From positions 4,032,501-4,096,500 of the forward strand of contig OX359196.1 of assembly GCA_947172415.1 (NCBI GenBank): a DNA stretch of 64,000 nucleotides, given 5' to 3'. The notes under the pieces are model-generated. The model ran no database searches, was not told the DNA's origin, and saw only the letters and a list, made by a program, of their open reading frames with translations. Positions within the stretch are counted from its first letter, which is position 1, and each line of letters starts with the position of its first letter. The DNA is from Chondrosia reniformis. Its lineage: Eukaryota > Porifera > Demospongiae > Chondrillida > Chondrillidae. The position numbers and the translations under genes were made by a program. Below, piece by piece: positions 1 to 13,038 of the stretch.

Positions 1-588
1 TCCTGAGGAGCTCAATGAGCTAATGAGTGGAACTGAAGTTCACTGGCTTAATGGCTCGCCCCATAGCCACTCAAAAGAGATGGTCAAGCAATAGACAGCT
101 GTTTCGTCCTTTTTAGGACTCATCAGTATGGCATATGACGGAAGTCTGAGTTAGCTACTTTGCTGATAAATACTCTAAAACGTTTGTGGTCCACTGATGA
201 AACATTTGATCTTTGACCTTAAAGTCCCCTATATAAATTAGTAGTAGTTTTATGAGCAGTGGAAGCAGTTTTAAATGGGTCACTTACACACATATAGTGT
301 ACACCTATGTGGTGACTGGTCTGACTTCCCTGTTTTATGAATAACCTACTATTACCTACTATACTGTAGAATCATATTGTGGTTGACATGTATGTATATG
401 TGGGCTGGGGAAACTTGAATAGAATGGACTAAAGCACTATCTTCCTAGACCTATTGCTTTGGAAGAGCCTATAGAGCTTTGGATGAGGAAACCATTTTAA
501 ACCAACATTTCCTTATTCACTGCATGAGCCACTATGTATGTATGTTTAATGAAGGTTTACATGTATTGCATGTTACTTTATGGTCAAG
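1..588. other. Upstream intron/flank of LSM8, no recognisable coding
   Basis: I find no convincing exon here. The missing first ~24 codons of LSM8 (start to the middle of the Sm1 motif) should lie upstream of the window, so this stretch is probably intron. No repeat or RNA gene was recognised. Confidence 0.4.
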
Positions 589-2096
589 GGTAAGCTAAAA
601 GGCTTTGATCAAACTGTCAATGTGATTCTCAATGAGAGCAGTGAGCGTGTATACTCAAATACTGCTGAAGTAGAGGAAGTCAGCCTGGGTCTCTACATCA
701 TCAGAGGAGACAATATGTAAGTGCCCCCCAATAAGAATCTCTTGATTCCAAAGACATTGCTCAATATGATAGTAACAGTTACATATGCTTAGGCCATTCC
801 CGTGCATTTTAGTGGTATAATAGAAATGTATGTACTTTAGCACATAAACATTGGGAAATATACCAAGCATATATGTACAGTGAGGCCTCACTTAACCGCA
901 CACATCTGTTTTATGCAAATATTGAGGGAATTGGATAAGTGAGGGATATATCATTGATACATAATACTGATATTAATACCCCATTCAGTCAGAAGATGCA
1001 CCTGAATGCTATCATATGTGGATTTAGGGTAGTGTGTTTGTTGTGCAGACATATTTGTTTCTTATCTTTTCCTGTCAGTCCATTCCCTGGCCTTTTTGGT
1101 TGTAAACAAGCAGCCATTCTCTATTTCACTAAAGATTATTGAGGGAAAATTATATGGAAAGTGAACTTTTGTATACAAAATAACGCAACTGGATGTGGAC
1201 ACCGAGGTTTCCGTATAAGTGCAGTATAATTATACACTCTAAATCTGTTATGTGCAAAACAGCAACAGAACATGCAGGAACCGATTATGAGAGTTACAGT
1301 TAAGCGAGGTCTCACTGTATTGTACTGTTGTTCGCACCACGCTTTCTCTTATGTATTAAATACCAACATTTTCATGTATACGTAGTCATTATCTTAACAA
1401 TTCTGGACCCTATATTTCCAATCTCCAATTTTTTATTGAGAATGTTCAACCTCACTTTAAGTACAGCCTCCACTTTTACTCCACAAGTTTTTAATTAATG
1501 ATGGTTAATTTAAATTGCAGGGAGTTATCCAAACTCACAATTGTAAGAGGGGGCAAAACAGTTATCTTTTATTTGCAAATCTTTTAAGATTATTTCATCT
1601 TAGATGACTGAGAGATACGTATATAGTCAGTTTTGCCGCCCAGCCAATGTGACTGTGCTCACTAAACTGATTTCAGCGATTATGAATATTTATTTTTATG
1701 ACAAATATTGACCTGTGAACACTGATTTATAGGGTAATCATTTCACCTGCTTAACATTTTGTCATAATAGTAACTTCTAGTGATATCTATATAGTTAAAA
1801 GTTAAAGGGAATGAATATTATATCATATACGTACCCTGTAAAATGCGAGGTAAGTGTAATATATTTTTAACTGAATATGACTAAAAGATGTCTATCTATC
1901 TATCTATAGCTCAGAGGGCTACTAATATACAGTACAGCTGTTTCACTTGAGCTGTATCAATTAATATTTTATTGCATGCTTCATAATACGTATGTATTCT
2001 TATAGTGCTGTTATTGGGGAGTTGGATGAAGATTTAGATTCAGAAATTAATTTAAGTGACATTAGAGCAGAACCTCTTAACTCTGTTGTTCACTAG
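589..2096 (+). CDS. LSM8: U6 snRNA-associated Sm-like protein LSm8, 3' portion
   Basis: LSm8 is the nuclear-specific subunit of the LSm2-8 ring that binds the 3' oligo-U tail of U6 snRNA. Two exons are visible: 589-716 and 2006-2096 (TAG stop). The first encodes GKLKGFDQTVNVIL, then a segment ending in LGLYIIRGDN; the second encodes AVIGELDEDLD and ends IRAEPLNSVVH. The junction AT|gtaagt ... tatag|T restores Ile codon phase. The LKGFDQT and IRGDN blocks are the Sm1/Sm2 signatures, and the IRAEPLNS tail is diagnostic of LSm8 as opposed to LSm1. The N-terminal exon(s) are not in the window, so this is a partial gene. Its intron carries a pogo-type MITE. An ATTAAA-like signal lies just after the stop. 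Confidence 0.93.
878..1317. mobile_element. pogo/Tigger-type MITE in LSM8 intron
   Basis: A 440-bp non-coding element bounded by imperfect terminal inverted repeats. The left end reads CAGTGAGGCCTCACTTAAC and the right end is the reverse complement of CAGTGAGACCTCGCTTAAC. Both ends are flanked by TA (876-877 and 1318-1319), the target duplication expected for Tc1/mariner-pogo elements. CAGTGAgacCTC-type ends are typical of Tigger/pogo. No transposase is present, so it is a deletion derivative (MITE). Confidence 0.75.
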
Positions 2097-2476
2097 TTAT
2101 TATTAAAGGATGCTTTACATTTAATTCTTTGTACACTTATTACTATTTTTCATTTTCTTGAAATGATTGTTGTTGTGTTATTGGTATACTAGTGCTTTTT
2201 CTATGATATACATGTACACTGTACATGTATGTATATCGTATGTATATTGATTGTAAGTTTCGAAATTGCATCAGATGAAAAATTACTTTTAAACTGCATA
2301 TTTATACATACATTCTAATGCTAACATTCTTTCTTATACATAGTCTTAGAGTTCTAAATCCTTTTCAAAGTCCTAAGAAGTTCTAAGCTAGCTATTTGTC
2401 TAATATGTAATCTACAATTATAATTAATTACATCAAATTTGGACCTCTGTATAAAGATTAAAGATCTAGAATCAAG
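2097..2476. other. Convergent 3' spacer between LSM8 and the 185-aa secreted gene
   Basis: AT-rich sequence with no open frame of note. It should hold both polyadenylation regions, since the flanking genes converge. Confidence 0.4.
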
Positions 2477-3122
2477 TTAACAAGTTCCAGGTGCATGAAA
2501 TCCAGGTCTGGTCCTGCTAGGTGCACATCCATGGTAGATTTGATATTTATTTGCTGCAGCCCTTGGTACGTATCGACCATAATAATCATTGAGCCTCTTG
2601 CCTTTGGGACGGCTCCCTCTCCTGTCACACTCCACGAAGTCATACTTGTTGTTAGTGTAGAAATGAATTAGAGAAGGAATAGGTGCAAATTGAGCCTGAA
2701 GTTGATGGAATTCAGCTTGATGGCCCTGCAAGTCTTTTCTTAGTTGTTTCAGCTCATTCTTAGTCAGCATCATAACATGATTCAGCGGAACATTGGAGCG
2801 GAAATCGTTACAAAATCCTGCAAGATCCCTTGGGATACCATTCTTTAGAACACAGATGTGATCAAAGTAAAATTTTTCAGAAATTTCATCATTTGGATTC
2901 AATTTTCCCATTTTCAAACAGGCATCACTGTCAGCAACCATAGCCAAATCAAATAGATCCAAATCTATATTAATGATAGAAGTGTTTATATGTGTCCATC
3001 AAGAAACAAATGATACATACGTACGTATGAAATTATGTATTTATATGAATACCATTAAAATGGAATTTAAATCCTCCAACCATTCCAAGAAATGCGATTG
3101 TTATTGTAAGGCAGAGCTTCAT
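2477..3122 (-). CDS. Predicted small secreted protein, function unknown (185 aa)
   Basis: Two-exon model: exon 1 at 3053-3122 (ATG at 3122), exon 2 at 2477-2964 (TAA). Exon 1 encodes MKLCLTITIAFLGMVGG, a clear signal peptide, and ends AATG|gtattc. Exon 2 starts after tatag in matching phase; together they give 558 nt. The mature part has a moderately charged, probably helical stretch around KNELKQLRKDLQGHQAEF, scattered Cys residues and a basic, Arg/Tyr-rich C-terminal third. I recognise no family. A broken copy of exon 1 and its flanks lies at about 3826-3930, so the locus was tandemly duplicated. It lies 3' of the MFS transporter on the same strand. The exon structure is well supported; the product is unknown. 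Confidence 0.6.
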
Positions 3123-3739
3123 CTTGAACACCATGGGAATTTGTTCTTGTACAATGAATAACTTGCTAGATGCATGATATTTTGCCTTTTATATTTGTGG
3201 ATTAATACATACTCTATCACAATTATATATAATGTACGTATATACATTGTATATGCAAGCATATTACATATATACATGTAAGGTGCAATTTGAATTCAAT
3301 ATTTAGAAAAGGGTCCCTGAACTTCGTACTTATACACTGCATTTGTATTTATTGTGTATATGTCTGATTCAGAAGCTGGTCATGACACAATAGCTCTTTA
3401 GTCCACTTGAAAGAGCAGGAATATCCTCAAAGTAATGCATTCATAAATGTACTTCATCACAAACATGACTCAGATGTGCTTGACACTGTAGTATATAAAA
3501 TTTTAGGATTAAAACTTCCCAACTAAACTCTTGGAACTATTTGAAGAAGTACAACATGAATTTGACACAATATACAGTAATTTGTTAGAAAGAGTAGGAT
3601 CTTCCTGCTCCAATTCATGATCAAATATCTATTAAGTTGGCATTCATCCTTGTAAATACATTGATGTACGTGTACATGCATTATTCGTGTCAACATTATT
3701 CACAGCAGCCATATAGCCAATCTAAATCAAATATAAAAG

Positions 3740-4190
3740 TGAGTACTATAGTATATATTTGATTATGTGACTGGCATGTATATATGTATGTATATATGTA
3801 TATCCAACACATGCACAATATCCATATAAACCTTAAAATTGAATTTAAAATCCTCCATCTATATATCCATTCTAAGAAATGCAACTACTATATATATTAC
3901 AAGGCAGAGCTCAAATTCATCTTGAACAATTTTCTTCATACACCCAGACTGCATGCATGTAACTTGCCTTTTATATAATACGTATGTAATACATAGATAT
4001 ATAGACCTATATATACGCACACTTCCACCACCATAATACATTATTTAAATGTATAACTTTCTTTGAATCCATTTAATATACAGGGGGCTGATTATGAAAC
4101 TTCTGTATTTATTGTGTACTGTATATGTCTGATTCAGAAGTTGGTCATGACACATGTGCATACAGCAGCTCTTCATAGAGCAGGAATATC
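3740..4190. repeat. Diverged tandem duplicate of the 2.97-3.42 kb segment
   Basis: Segments 3826-3930 and 4100-4165 match 3040-3135 and 3335-3395 in the same order and orientation, with indels. The match covers exon 1 of the secreted gene plus upstream sequence. In this copy the signal-peptide frame is broken by an early stop after about seven codons, and no copy of exon 2 was recognised, so it is a relic and not a second gene. Confidence 0.65.
3826..3930 (-). pseudogene. Decayed copy of exon 1 of the secreted 185-aa gene
   Basis: The reverse strand aligns with the exon at 3053-3122: the ATG context, the CTCTGCCTT block, the GCATTTCTTxGAATGG block and the GGATTTTAAATTC end are all recognisable. 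A TAA interrupts the frame after the first few codons and small insertions have accumulated. Confidence 0.6.
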
Positions 4191-4464
4191 CTCATGCCTT
4201 CAAATAATTATATAGCCCTTTCCACATTATACAGAACATGCCAACATCATAGATTAGTTTTGGTATGTCAAACTTATCTCTTAGATGGATCACCTTTATC
4301 TGCATGAAATATCTTAGATCCTCAAAAAGATGACCCATGCATCTAAAGATGTCAGCATCTATTATAATTGTTTTATTCTAACATACATATATTATGCATA
4401 CAAACTTTGAAGGGGCTTAGAAAATCTCATTATGAAGAGAAATGCAATAAATTAAGAGTCAGTT

Positions 4465-7400
4465 TTAACTATTCTCAGTTTCTGTCTTTGCTTTCCTGTT
4501 ATTAGCATTACAGTCATCTTCTGGCCTCTTTTTCTGCTTATCAATAGACTTTGGTAATGTAGAAACAAGAATGATGCAAATCAGGAACACGGAGGAAAGT
4601 AAAACAAAGATTAGATGAAAGTTTATTGGAAATCCAAAGCTGCGACTTGCATCACCTAAAGAAGCTGCCCAAATTGTTCCACCAATCACAGGAGATATAG
4701 TTCTGTAAGAATAAAGGATATTTAAAAAACCCCTATATAAGCCCTTGTTTATAACATATGGTATTGATGATGTTATTTGACAAAATAAATAAGGGGAATT
4801 CACATATTGGAAGCCTGAATATCTGGGAAGCTATGTGTTACATATGGGGGTGCTGGTGGTCTAGAACTAAGGCATAAATTCAAGATCCAGTGATTATGGG
4901 ATGTCCCAAGTTCAAGCCCAGGCCATGGCAGCAGATTTTCAGTGACAACAAACACTGCCCGCTGAACAGATAACAAACTGATTACTGACTAATTTAATGA
5001 CTGATTTACTGTATGTGTGTATGTGTGTTTATATGTTGTATGTAAGGACCCCCAGGTAGACCAGCCTTATTGAGCTGATGGGGCTTTCCTGGTTAAATGA
5101 TGATGATGATTAGACATTGATAAGGCTAATCATACAGAAATACGTGTACTAGAGCATATACATCACTTCCATGTTAAAAGTATATCATGTTAGCTGAAGT
5201 AGGGATGGTACACCTAAACAGAGAAGTGATCTGCATGGTTAAGTCACTTAAATATCATTTGTAATAATGACGGGTATAAAAAGCATGGATTGTTTCATGT
5301 ACAAATAAGAATTAAGGACCACCTGCCCAACATGACCATGCACAACCAGTGAATCTGAAGTGCCTAATGACCACCTGGTAGCTAGATACATGTTTGACCC
5401 TATCACCTACAAGGGTGCCATGTGTGTGTAAGGTACCATGCACAACCAGTGAATCTGAAGTGCCTAATGACCACCTGGTAGCTAGATACATGTTTGACCC
5501 TATCACCTACAAGGGTGCCATGTGTGTGTAAGGTACCATGCACAACCAGTGAATCTGAAGTGCCTAATGACCACCTGGTAGCTAGATACATGTTTGACCC
5601 TATCACCTACAAGGGTGCCATGTGTGTGTAAGGTACCATGCACAACCAGTGAATCTGAAGTGCCTAATGACCACCTGGTAGCTAGATACATGTTTGACCC
5701 TATCACCTACAAGGGTGCCATGTGTGTGTAAGGTACCATGCAGAAAGGCTGTATGACACCTGTAAACGAACCATTCACCTTTCCGTAATAATGTAACATA
5801 GCTAGTTTAGACAATCCGTGGATGCTTCTATACTTTATAAGTGAAAAAGTCTCACCCTCAAGAGAGTGCTAATGCAATTAAGTTATTCAATCGTCTGAAT
5901 TGAACAAGGCCATGCAGTCGGATAGGAAAGTCACAGAACAATTTGGAGTTGAAAGGTGAAAATTCAAATGAAACAATATGTGTAATGTAGGGCCCTATGT
6001 ATGCATGGGCATGCACTGTTAATCACATGCAATGTTGTACTATGTATGATAGTATAAAGTTGGTCAATATATGTATTTCTGTGTGCATTATTTTGTAAGG
6101 ATCACTGTGTGACTGTATGTAAAAAAACACCACATTTTTGTCCCAAATGTGGTCGTTACAGGCAGGTTGTACTTTATGTTACTTGTAAAAGTTTGTTCTA
6201 ACACTTACATGGACTGATGTAATGTCAGCTATACATTAGGACGTATACATATACCATATGATAAAACTTTCTACATCCTTTTTACTGTTTTATGAGTATA
6301 TACTTAGATACATTTAAAAAGGTACATCCAATGTTTTTTTGTTATTTTAGCAAGAAAAATCATGTCAGGGGCTCTTTAAGCAAAAGGAGAAATATATGGA
6401 CACTAGTCTGTGAAAGTAAAAATTTGCAGCTGCAATCAAACCTTACTCTATAATTTTGAGCATTGTTGCTATGCTTAAAGTAAGAATCATTACTTTTCAA
6501 AATAATATCTATTTTCTACATAGTTCAGCAATACATTTGAAGGCTAAAAGACAATCATTTTATCCACTCCTGATAAGTAATGCATGTACGTATGTGAGAA
6601 ATCAATTCATCATTGCACATGCAAATAATATGTTTCTTTACACTGTACCTGGTCAAAGAGGTGAGTGTCATTGACAGTCCATTCACAGAAGCAAGTTGCT
6701 CAAAGTAGACTGAATTATTGACAAATATTGAGGCTGCTGCAAAGCATATAACAATGCCAACCCTTATAAAACTCATACCGACTATTAGGAATCCCCAAAG
6801 TAAAGACAACCTAATGAGAATCAAAAATCATCTTTATAGTATTAACAAGGTGAAGTATCATATGGTCACTGGTTACTGGTGCATGTCTGTGTACAAAACT
6901 AAAATTTCTACCACAGGATTGTCATTTGTACCTTTAAAGACTTGCAGAGATATATCTATTGAAACATGAATGCACTACAACTGTAATCTACAAGTGTCAC
7001 TACTTGTATATTGGGTTGATACAGTGTCTCTGCATATGGTATCAATGTAACTAAAAACCATGTGCATGCCCCTATACCTCTCTTCTCTAGCAGCATATGT
7101 GATAAACGGCAGAAAAAATGTAGATGACATCAACAAAATACAGCAAATCTGAAAAGTCTAGAGAAAGGAAGAGAACCTCTTTTTGTAAGTACTTTATTTG
7201 TCACATTTTCATGACATCACTCACCATTTTTGTTCCTAACTTTCGCTCAAACTGTGTAAAAAGTACAAACTACTTGTAAATATATACGTATATTGCACAT
7301 GAAAATAAACAATAAGAGTTCACAAGATACACACATACTGTACTTCAAATAGATTCTTGCTTAACACATGTATATATATGCCTATGGTGAAACATTGACA

Positions 7401-10400
7401 ATAATTCAATTCATATACCATATGTATATATATCAGGAATTGAATGTAAAAAATGCAAGGCTGCATGTCAGTTTTGTCCGCTTGTGCAATCCTTTGAGCC
7501 ACATATATTTGACATCTCAGTTATTCCTTATACCAGTTTGTACACCTTAATTAAACTTCATCTTGCATTATTTTAACCACAATGTATGCTGATTTTATAC
7601 TGATAGCTGTAAATTGGATAATTTGCAATCTATTACCATTGCATTTGATTCCTGATATACTGTAGAGGCATTAGATAATGGTGAGACTCAAAAGGGCATG
7701 TTTTCAGTTTACTTTAGTCGGACTAATCAACACACTTAATTGAACATGTTCTGACTCACAAGGGGGAATGACCACATGTTGAAGAGGAATTGTATTGATC
7801 CTATTATGGCCAAAGAGAACCCAACTTCTTTCAGGGTCAGACCCAAGCCACCTACAAATTAGCAGTACAGTTCTAGATGACTTTAGAGCAACTATACATA
7901 CGACTCAGTGTTTGCCCCAGTATTCAAATAACCAGGTGCCCCGCCCGGTCGAAATTTGGCAAAGGCGATATAAATGTATTTTAGTCTGTGTGTTAGTGTT
8001 ACAGTTCGAACTTCGATAAGTTAGCAAACGACAGTAAAACTACTGTACCTCGCAATGAAAATGGGCCGATATACGGCCATACATAAGTTGTTATCCCTTG
8101 GGGTTCGATATGTAGCTTTTGTGGTTGTGAAGTTAGTTTTTTTAATTGGCGAATTTTAACAAATCAGTAAGTGTTGTGAATGTAATACTTTGTATTCCAA
8201 GTCCATTAAGGTTTAAGATCAACGTGTTACTAGCACATTTTCAAGATAGAAGGTGCATGAATTATAAACAAGAGTATGCCCCTAAGCCCTCACCCCCTAG
8301 TATTCATATGCCTATAATGACGCCCACGCTTAATTAAGCATCCAATCCTGTGGGAAACACTGTCATACGTATATAGCCACCTTGCTGGCCTAATATAAGA
8401 CTTTCACTCTATGGACATAAACATCTAGATCAGGAGCATATACACTCCTGACATTAGCAATACATATTTACATTGACCCCCACCCCCATGGGCACATGCA
8501 GAAAACTATTTTAAGAATGCAATACTTTAACAGTACTGACACCCTTCATCACTACAGAATTATCAAATAGTTCTCTTGAATACAAAACATGCTGACTGAT
8601 ATTGACCCAAAAAGAGTTACTTCCTGCTGGAAACAGGAAACTACATCCCTGCACAACTGAGGTGGGCTTACCCAAGTCAGGATCTGTCTTACACCAAACA
8701 GAGTATATCTCATCCAAACCAATAACCGCAAACGAATACACACTATAAATGATGACAGTCATCCTGGTTTGCCGATCTCTACATGTATAGAGGGGACATG
8801 AGACTGATAGTAACTGATTGAGGCTAGTGCATTTATTAAGCTACACCAGGACTGGTGTAGTTATTGTTACATGATTCATATATATAAGATGCTTCAAGGA
8901 AGAAAAGGAATGCATAAATATGTAGGTTACACTTCCAACCTAAAAGCACCAGATGGTTACCTACGTACATACGTATAAGACAGCACAAGATTATTAATGC
9001 ATCACTGCTTATTAAAACTTACCTCATAAAGGACCAAATATTTTTCAAGGATTGTTTCACTAAAGTAAAAAAGTTTTTTGATCTTAGCTTTAGGCGAGGG
9101 CAAGAGTTGCAACAACCCAGGCAATCCCTTTGACCAAGAGAAGACTTTAAAGATGAGCTTCTTCTCCTATTTTGGTAAACAGTGGTAGGTAAATGTAGTA
9201 CAGTCCTTTGGGTTATACAGACACACGAGAAAGTGTGTCTGCCCAACACTGTCTGGATAATCAAGGTAGGACTGTATCATTCTACTAATCATTGTAGGAA
9301 AATAAGTCACATCACAGTCTCAGTTAAGCCATTTTTTAGGTAATATAAAGGCATGCATATCTAGCATTGATGTATAAATAATATCTTGATAATTGTATAC
9401 CTCACATAAGCAGATAGGCTATTAAAATGTAGTCCATCTGTTTCCTTCAGCAGATTCTCAACACTACCACTAAAGAATGCTACATTGGCACTGTTTCGCC
9501 TATCAACTGAGAAAGGCACTCTGTGTACTTGTCCATCAGCATCTTCCTCAAAAGTTTCTGTCTCATTGTGCATCTGAGTCGTCTCACTCCCACCAGCTGC
9601 CTGTTTATTGGCCACACTAATACTAATAGAATCAGGTTCACCAGTTGCTTCCTCATGACGTTCACCACTTTCAGTTTTGTCAGTTTCAGAGAAAGTGTCC
9701 ACAGACATTAATTTGGCTTCTTCACACTGGCTATCATTCACACTGGCTGACAGTGATGATGTAGATGATGAAACTGACGATGCTTTGGTCAAATGATCGG
9801 AGACCGATGTCATCTCTATATCCTCAGTAACTGGCTCATATTTTCTAGGAATAAGACAAATGAGAAAGTACTTCTAGTTTTAGTCCTCAGAAGGAAATTA
9901 CCTTACACAATCTATCAGGATTCACCAAAACGGTATGGAAACAGCAGACACACAATTATGTGGTAATGGGGTGAAACGATTGACACACACTGGCATATCA
10001 TGGGTCACCCAATTGGCTTGTATGAATCTGCAGCCTTGAAACAAATGTATATGGTGCATCCCAGAGATATAAAGTATTATTAGAGGAGCTACGTAGAACA
10101 ATGTAGGGCTATTACCTCTTAGAAGGACTGTCGCTGTAGAAGACCCCCAGGGTCAAAATGTTTAACCAAAAGATAGACCAAAAGTATGTCTTTAGACACT
10201 CAAATAGTAACCTTCTAAGAGATAAGTTCGACAGAGTTAGAAGAAATCCTTATTCTATTAATGTAGGGTCAGATGTATGCACTTCAACTTAGACTTACTG
10301 CTTGCTCTTTGAATGGAGTGTTTCCGGAAGAAGGAAAACTACTGTCAACACAGCCAAAGCTCCTAATATTCCATTTACTATTGAAGGTAAAGTGTACGGA

Positions 10401-10734
10401 AACATCTCCAGGAAAATAAATGAAGATGCTACAAGTATAAAATAAAAATTAAGACAGATTATATTCTACATATACACAAAATATTTGATTTGAAGTGACA
10501 AAAAGAATCCATGTTAGCAAAGCATTAGCAGTTTACCTAAATCTCTACTAGAGGAAGACATATAATTAAGGCCTTAATTGTGCTGCATGGCCAGAATATA
10601 CTTCAAATTGCTACAGCTTTGACTGAAGCTCAATAAAATGTACATATACATCAAAATATTCCTGTGAGAGCTTATAAAACCCCTAGAATCATGGCTATAA
10701 CCATACATCAACATACGTACGTACGTACACCATG

Positions 10735-10771
<37 letters not shown>

Positions 10772-13038
10772 TTGCTCACAGTTGGTTCCGTTAAAAACAC
10801 CATCCCCATCTATACAAGATAATACATAGTGTACACGTGCAAGGAAGTTTGAGCTCTTAGTAGATTGTCAACCATGTCTACAATAACTATGCAACTTAAT
10901 GTTTCCCAATGCATTCTTCATCCCTCTTTGTAAGAATGCTCACTTTGTGTTAGATTGTACTGCGACAAAGGATCAGCAAGAGCACCTAAAGTATATAGAG
11001 GAAGACACATGATCATTATTGTATACATACGTTAGTGAGGTGTGCGTTGGATATAGGTATGATGACAGCACAGGTAGAGACGGACCTCCCACTGCTGGTC
11101 CAATCACCAGACCTAACCCCCAACCACAGGAAAACACTCCCATTCCAAAGGCCTACAAAAGTAACACATGGTATAGCTGTCTGTTTGAGCAATACTATAT
11201 ATACATACCTACGTATATTAATTGAGCACTACAATGAACCTTTGTTATAGCTGTGAATGTATTTCCATGTATGGAGATAGGTCAGACATTACGTACATAC
11301 ATCTTACCATACTGAGACCCAGTGTATATACTTTAATGTAATTCTATCAGATCATAAAGTCCCCTACACTTTCAACTATTAGATAAACACTGTTTTATTA
11401 AGATTCCACCTTACAAAGATGGCTGGCTCACCTGACTCTTATCAGAAGAGGATTCTGACAACACAGCTTTGACAGTTCCTGGTATGGCATTGGACAAACC
11501 CACCAAGAACCTCAGAAAAATACCCATAGCAAAGGTTACAGTGAATCCAAATGACAACGCTGATATTGATATGAAGATACAGGATAAGAGAAGCACTGGT
11601 TTGCGGCCTTTATTGTCAGCTATAGTACCCCAAACGTAACTGTAAAAGAGATAAATGAATAAGATTAAAAAACCCTACCAATAGAACATACGTACATCGT
11701 TTAACACACTCTTATATGTAACAGTATACTGATACATACGTATACTTGTGTAGTACAGATGGATAGAGCTTACTACACCAATACCTACGTATATATAGTA
11801 CCTTTTGTCAAGCAAGCCACAGCATACACCTACTTGATTATATATGAAGCTTTAGAGTATTAACTACTTTAGTATAATAATGTAATAAGACCTTCATATA
11901 TACATAAACATATTCTGTAAAGCTGTAACAATCCTAACAAATTAGTTCTTTTCATCACCTTAAAGTAATCATGCAATTGTATTTTTGGATACGCACAAAG
12001 ACTGCCCATCAATAACCTAACACATTTTTTAATATGCTACATCTACTTTGGAGTAAAAGACCTATAGGGAACTAAACTTAGTGAGAGCTTTGGATTTGAG
12101 GACACAAGAATATTTAGCTTTTTTAAGCTCTCAGAACAGTTTTTGTGTGATTTCAACTAACAAAGTTGTTAGTAACATTGCTCCAAGTAGTTAGAACAGC
12201 TATTAAACATTATCAACTATCACCTCATAAATCAACAACAAAGCAATTTGGTTACATCTGTTTGAAGTCATCTACGTACGTATATGTACATTGGCAAAGT
12301 GATTAAACAGTTGTAGCCCCACTTCCAAATGACTATTTTTCTTTATTCAAATAAACGTTAGCCTTATTGCCTATACAGCCATTGTCTTGTTTCATCACTT
12401 TCCCAGATATACTAGTCACTGGTGAAGGCACTGCTATCTTGCAATCCCTACTTCCAACATTAATTAAAATGTGTAAATTTGACCCAGTAGTCTTGTACAT
12501 TGCATTGATGAAAGTCTCACCTTCCAAAAAACCTTCCCAGAAACATTGCCATTGGAATGATACCAACATAGTTACCAAGTTCAATGTCTGAAACTCCAAG
12601 CAAAAACTACATAAAAGTGAAAATCACATGAAACACTGGAACATGGACATGAGTTGAATATTTATTTATTATTCTTAATCAATGTATGTTTCATCAATCT
12701 CTGTATACTGCTACATTGGGTAGTGTGCATCTAGCAAAAGAAACACTTAAATAGCATAAATTTAATGGTGTTTTACTCACTTTAACCATAAATGGCAGGT
12801 AGGGAAACATTGAAGTTATGGTAAAGGAGTTGAAAAACTGAGAAAAAGAAATTAATCTTCATTTGACAAAACAGTTGAAATCCCAAGGAATTACACGCAC
12901 CATTAAAAAGAAAACAGCGAAATAAATCTTGGACATCTTCTTTATTTCTTTCCAATTGACCTTTCCAATCTTGGAACAACCATCACATTTAAGACACCGT
13001 ATAAAAGGACATCTTTTCATTGTTCCACGAAGGTCCAT
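4465..13038 (-). CDS. MFS transporter, ZIFL/drug-H+ antiporter-like (645 aa)
   Basis: Thirteen exons in transcription order: 12901-13038, 12781-12837, 12521-12606, 11432-11639, 11086-11152, 10299-10428, 9401-9844, 9023-9166, 8672-8763, 7760-7851, 7078-7157, 6649-6810, 4465-4702. Phases match at every junction (1,938 nt). The N-terminus is Cys-rich (CPFIRCLKCDGC), then TM1 runs into ITSMFPYLPFMV. The MFS loop 2-3 signature YVWGTIADNKGRKPVL, motif WGLGLVIGPAVGG in TM5, and FLLPETLH before the loop are characteristic of the zinc-induced-facilitator-like / DHA1 group known from plants, fungi and protists. The central cytoplasmic loop is long (about 220 residues), Ser/Thr/Glu-rich, with many possible phosphosites. 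The C-half restarts at GLDEIYSVW and ends in a charged tail. Substrate is unknown; in plants relatives move Zn-chelators or K+/H+. The location (plasma membrane or vacuole) is not shown. Confidence 0.88.
4848..5110 (+). repeat. Probable tRNA-derived SINE in MFS intron 12
   Basis: Starts with a tRNA-like 5' region and a B-box-like AAGTTCAAGCCC at about 4911. It ends with a segment reading TTGAGCTGATGGGGCTTTCC followed by a short (GAT)n tail, the usual form of SINE 3' ends. The A box is weak, so the call is moderate. Confidence 0.5.
5335..5734. repeat. Satellite: four 100-bp tandem copies
   Basis: Four virtually identical 100-bp units start at 5335, 5435, 5535 and 5635, followed by a few bases of a fifth. 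They lie in the last intron of the MFS gene. Because 100 is not a multiple of three, open frames across the array shift from copy to copy, so it is non-coding. Confidence 0.95.
10100..10265 (+). mobile_element. Foldback element copy 1 (GAAGACCC core)
   Basis: Inverted arms ACCTCTTAGAAGG (10114-10126) and CCTTCTAAGAGAT (10211-10223) flank a core CTGTAGAAGACCCCCAGGG (10134) running into TCAAAATGTTTAACC. The right end matches, in reverse complement, the family terminus AATAGAATAAGGATTTC. Located in the intron between MFS exons 6 and 7. Confidence 0.6.
10736..10768. repeat. (TA)n microsatellite
   Basis: About 16 consecutive TA steps, inside an MFS intron. Confidence 0.9.
12027..12115 (+). repeat. 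CCTATAGG-family repeat, copy 1 (partial)
   Basis: Matches the family core: ACATCTACTTTGGAGTAAA, then CCTATAGGGAACTAAAC and GAGAGCTTTGGAT. The 3' half found in longer copies is missing. Confidence 0.7.

Noticed and set aside
5312..5706. Overlapping frames of ~65 codons in the 100-bp satellite
   Set aside because: Same peptide recurs in shifted frames because the 100-bp period is not a multiple of three; no gene signal.
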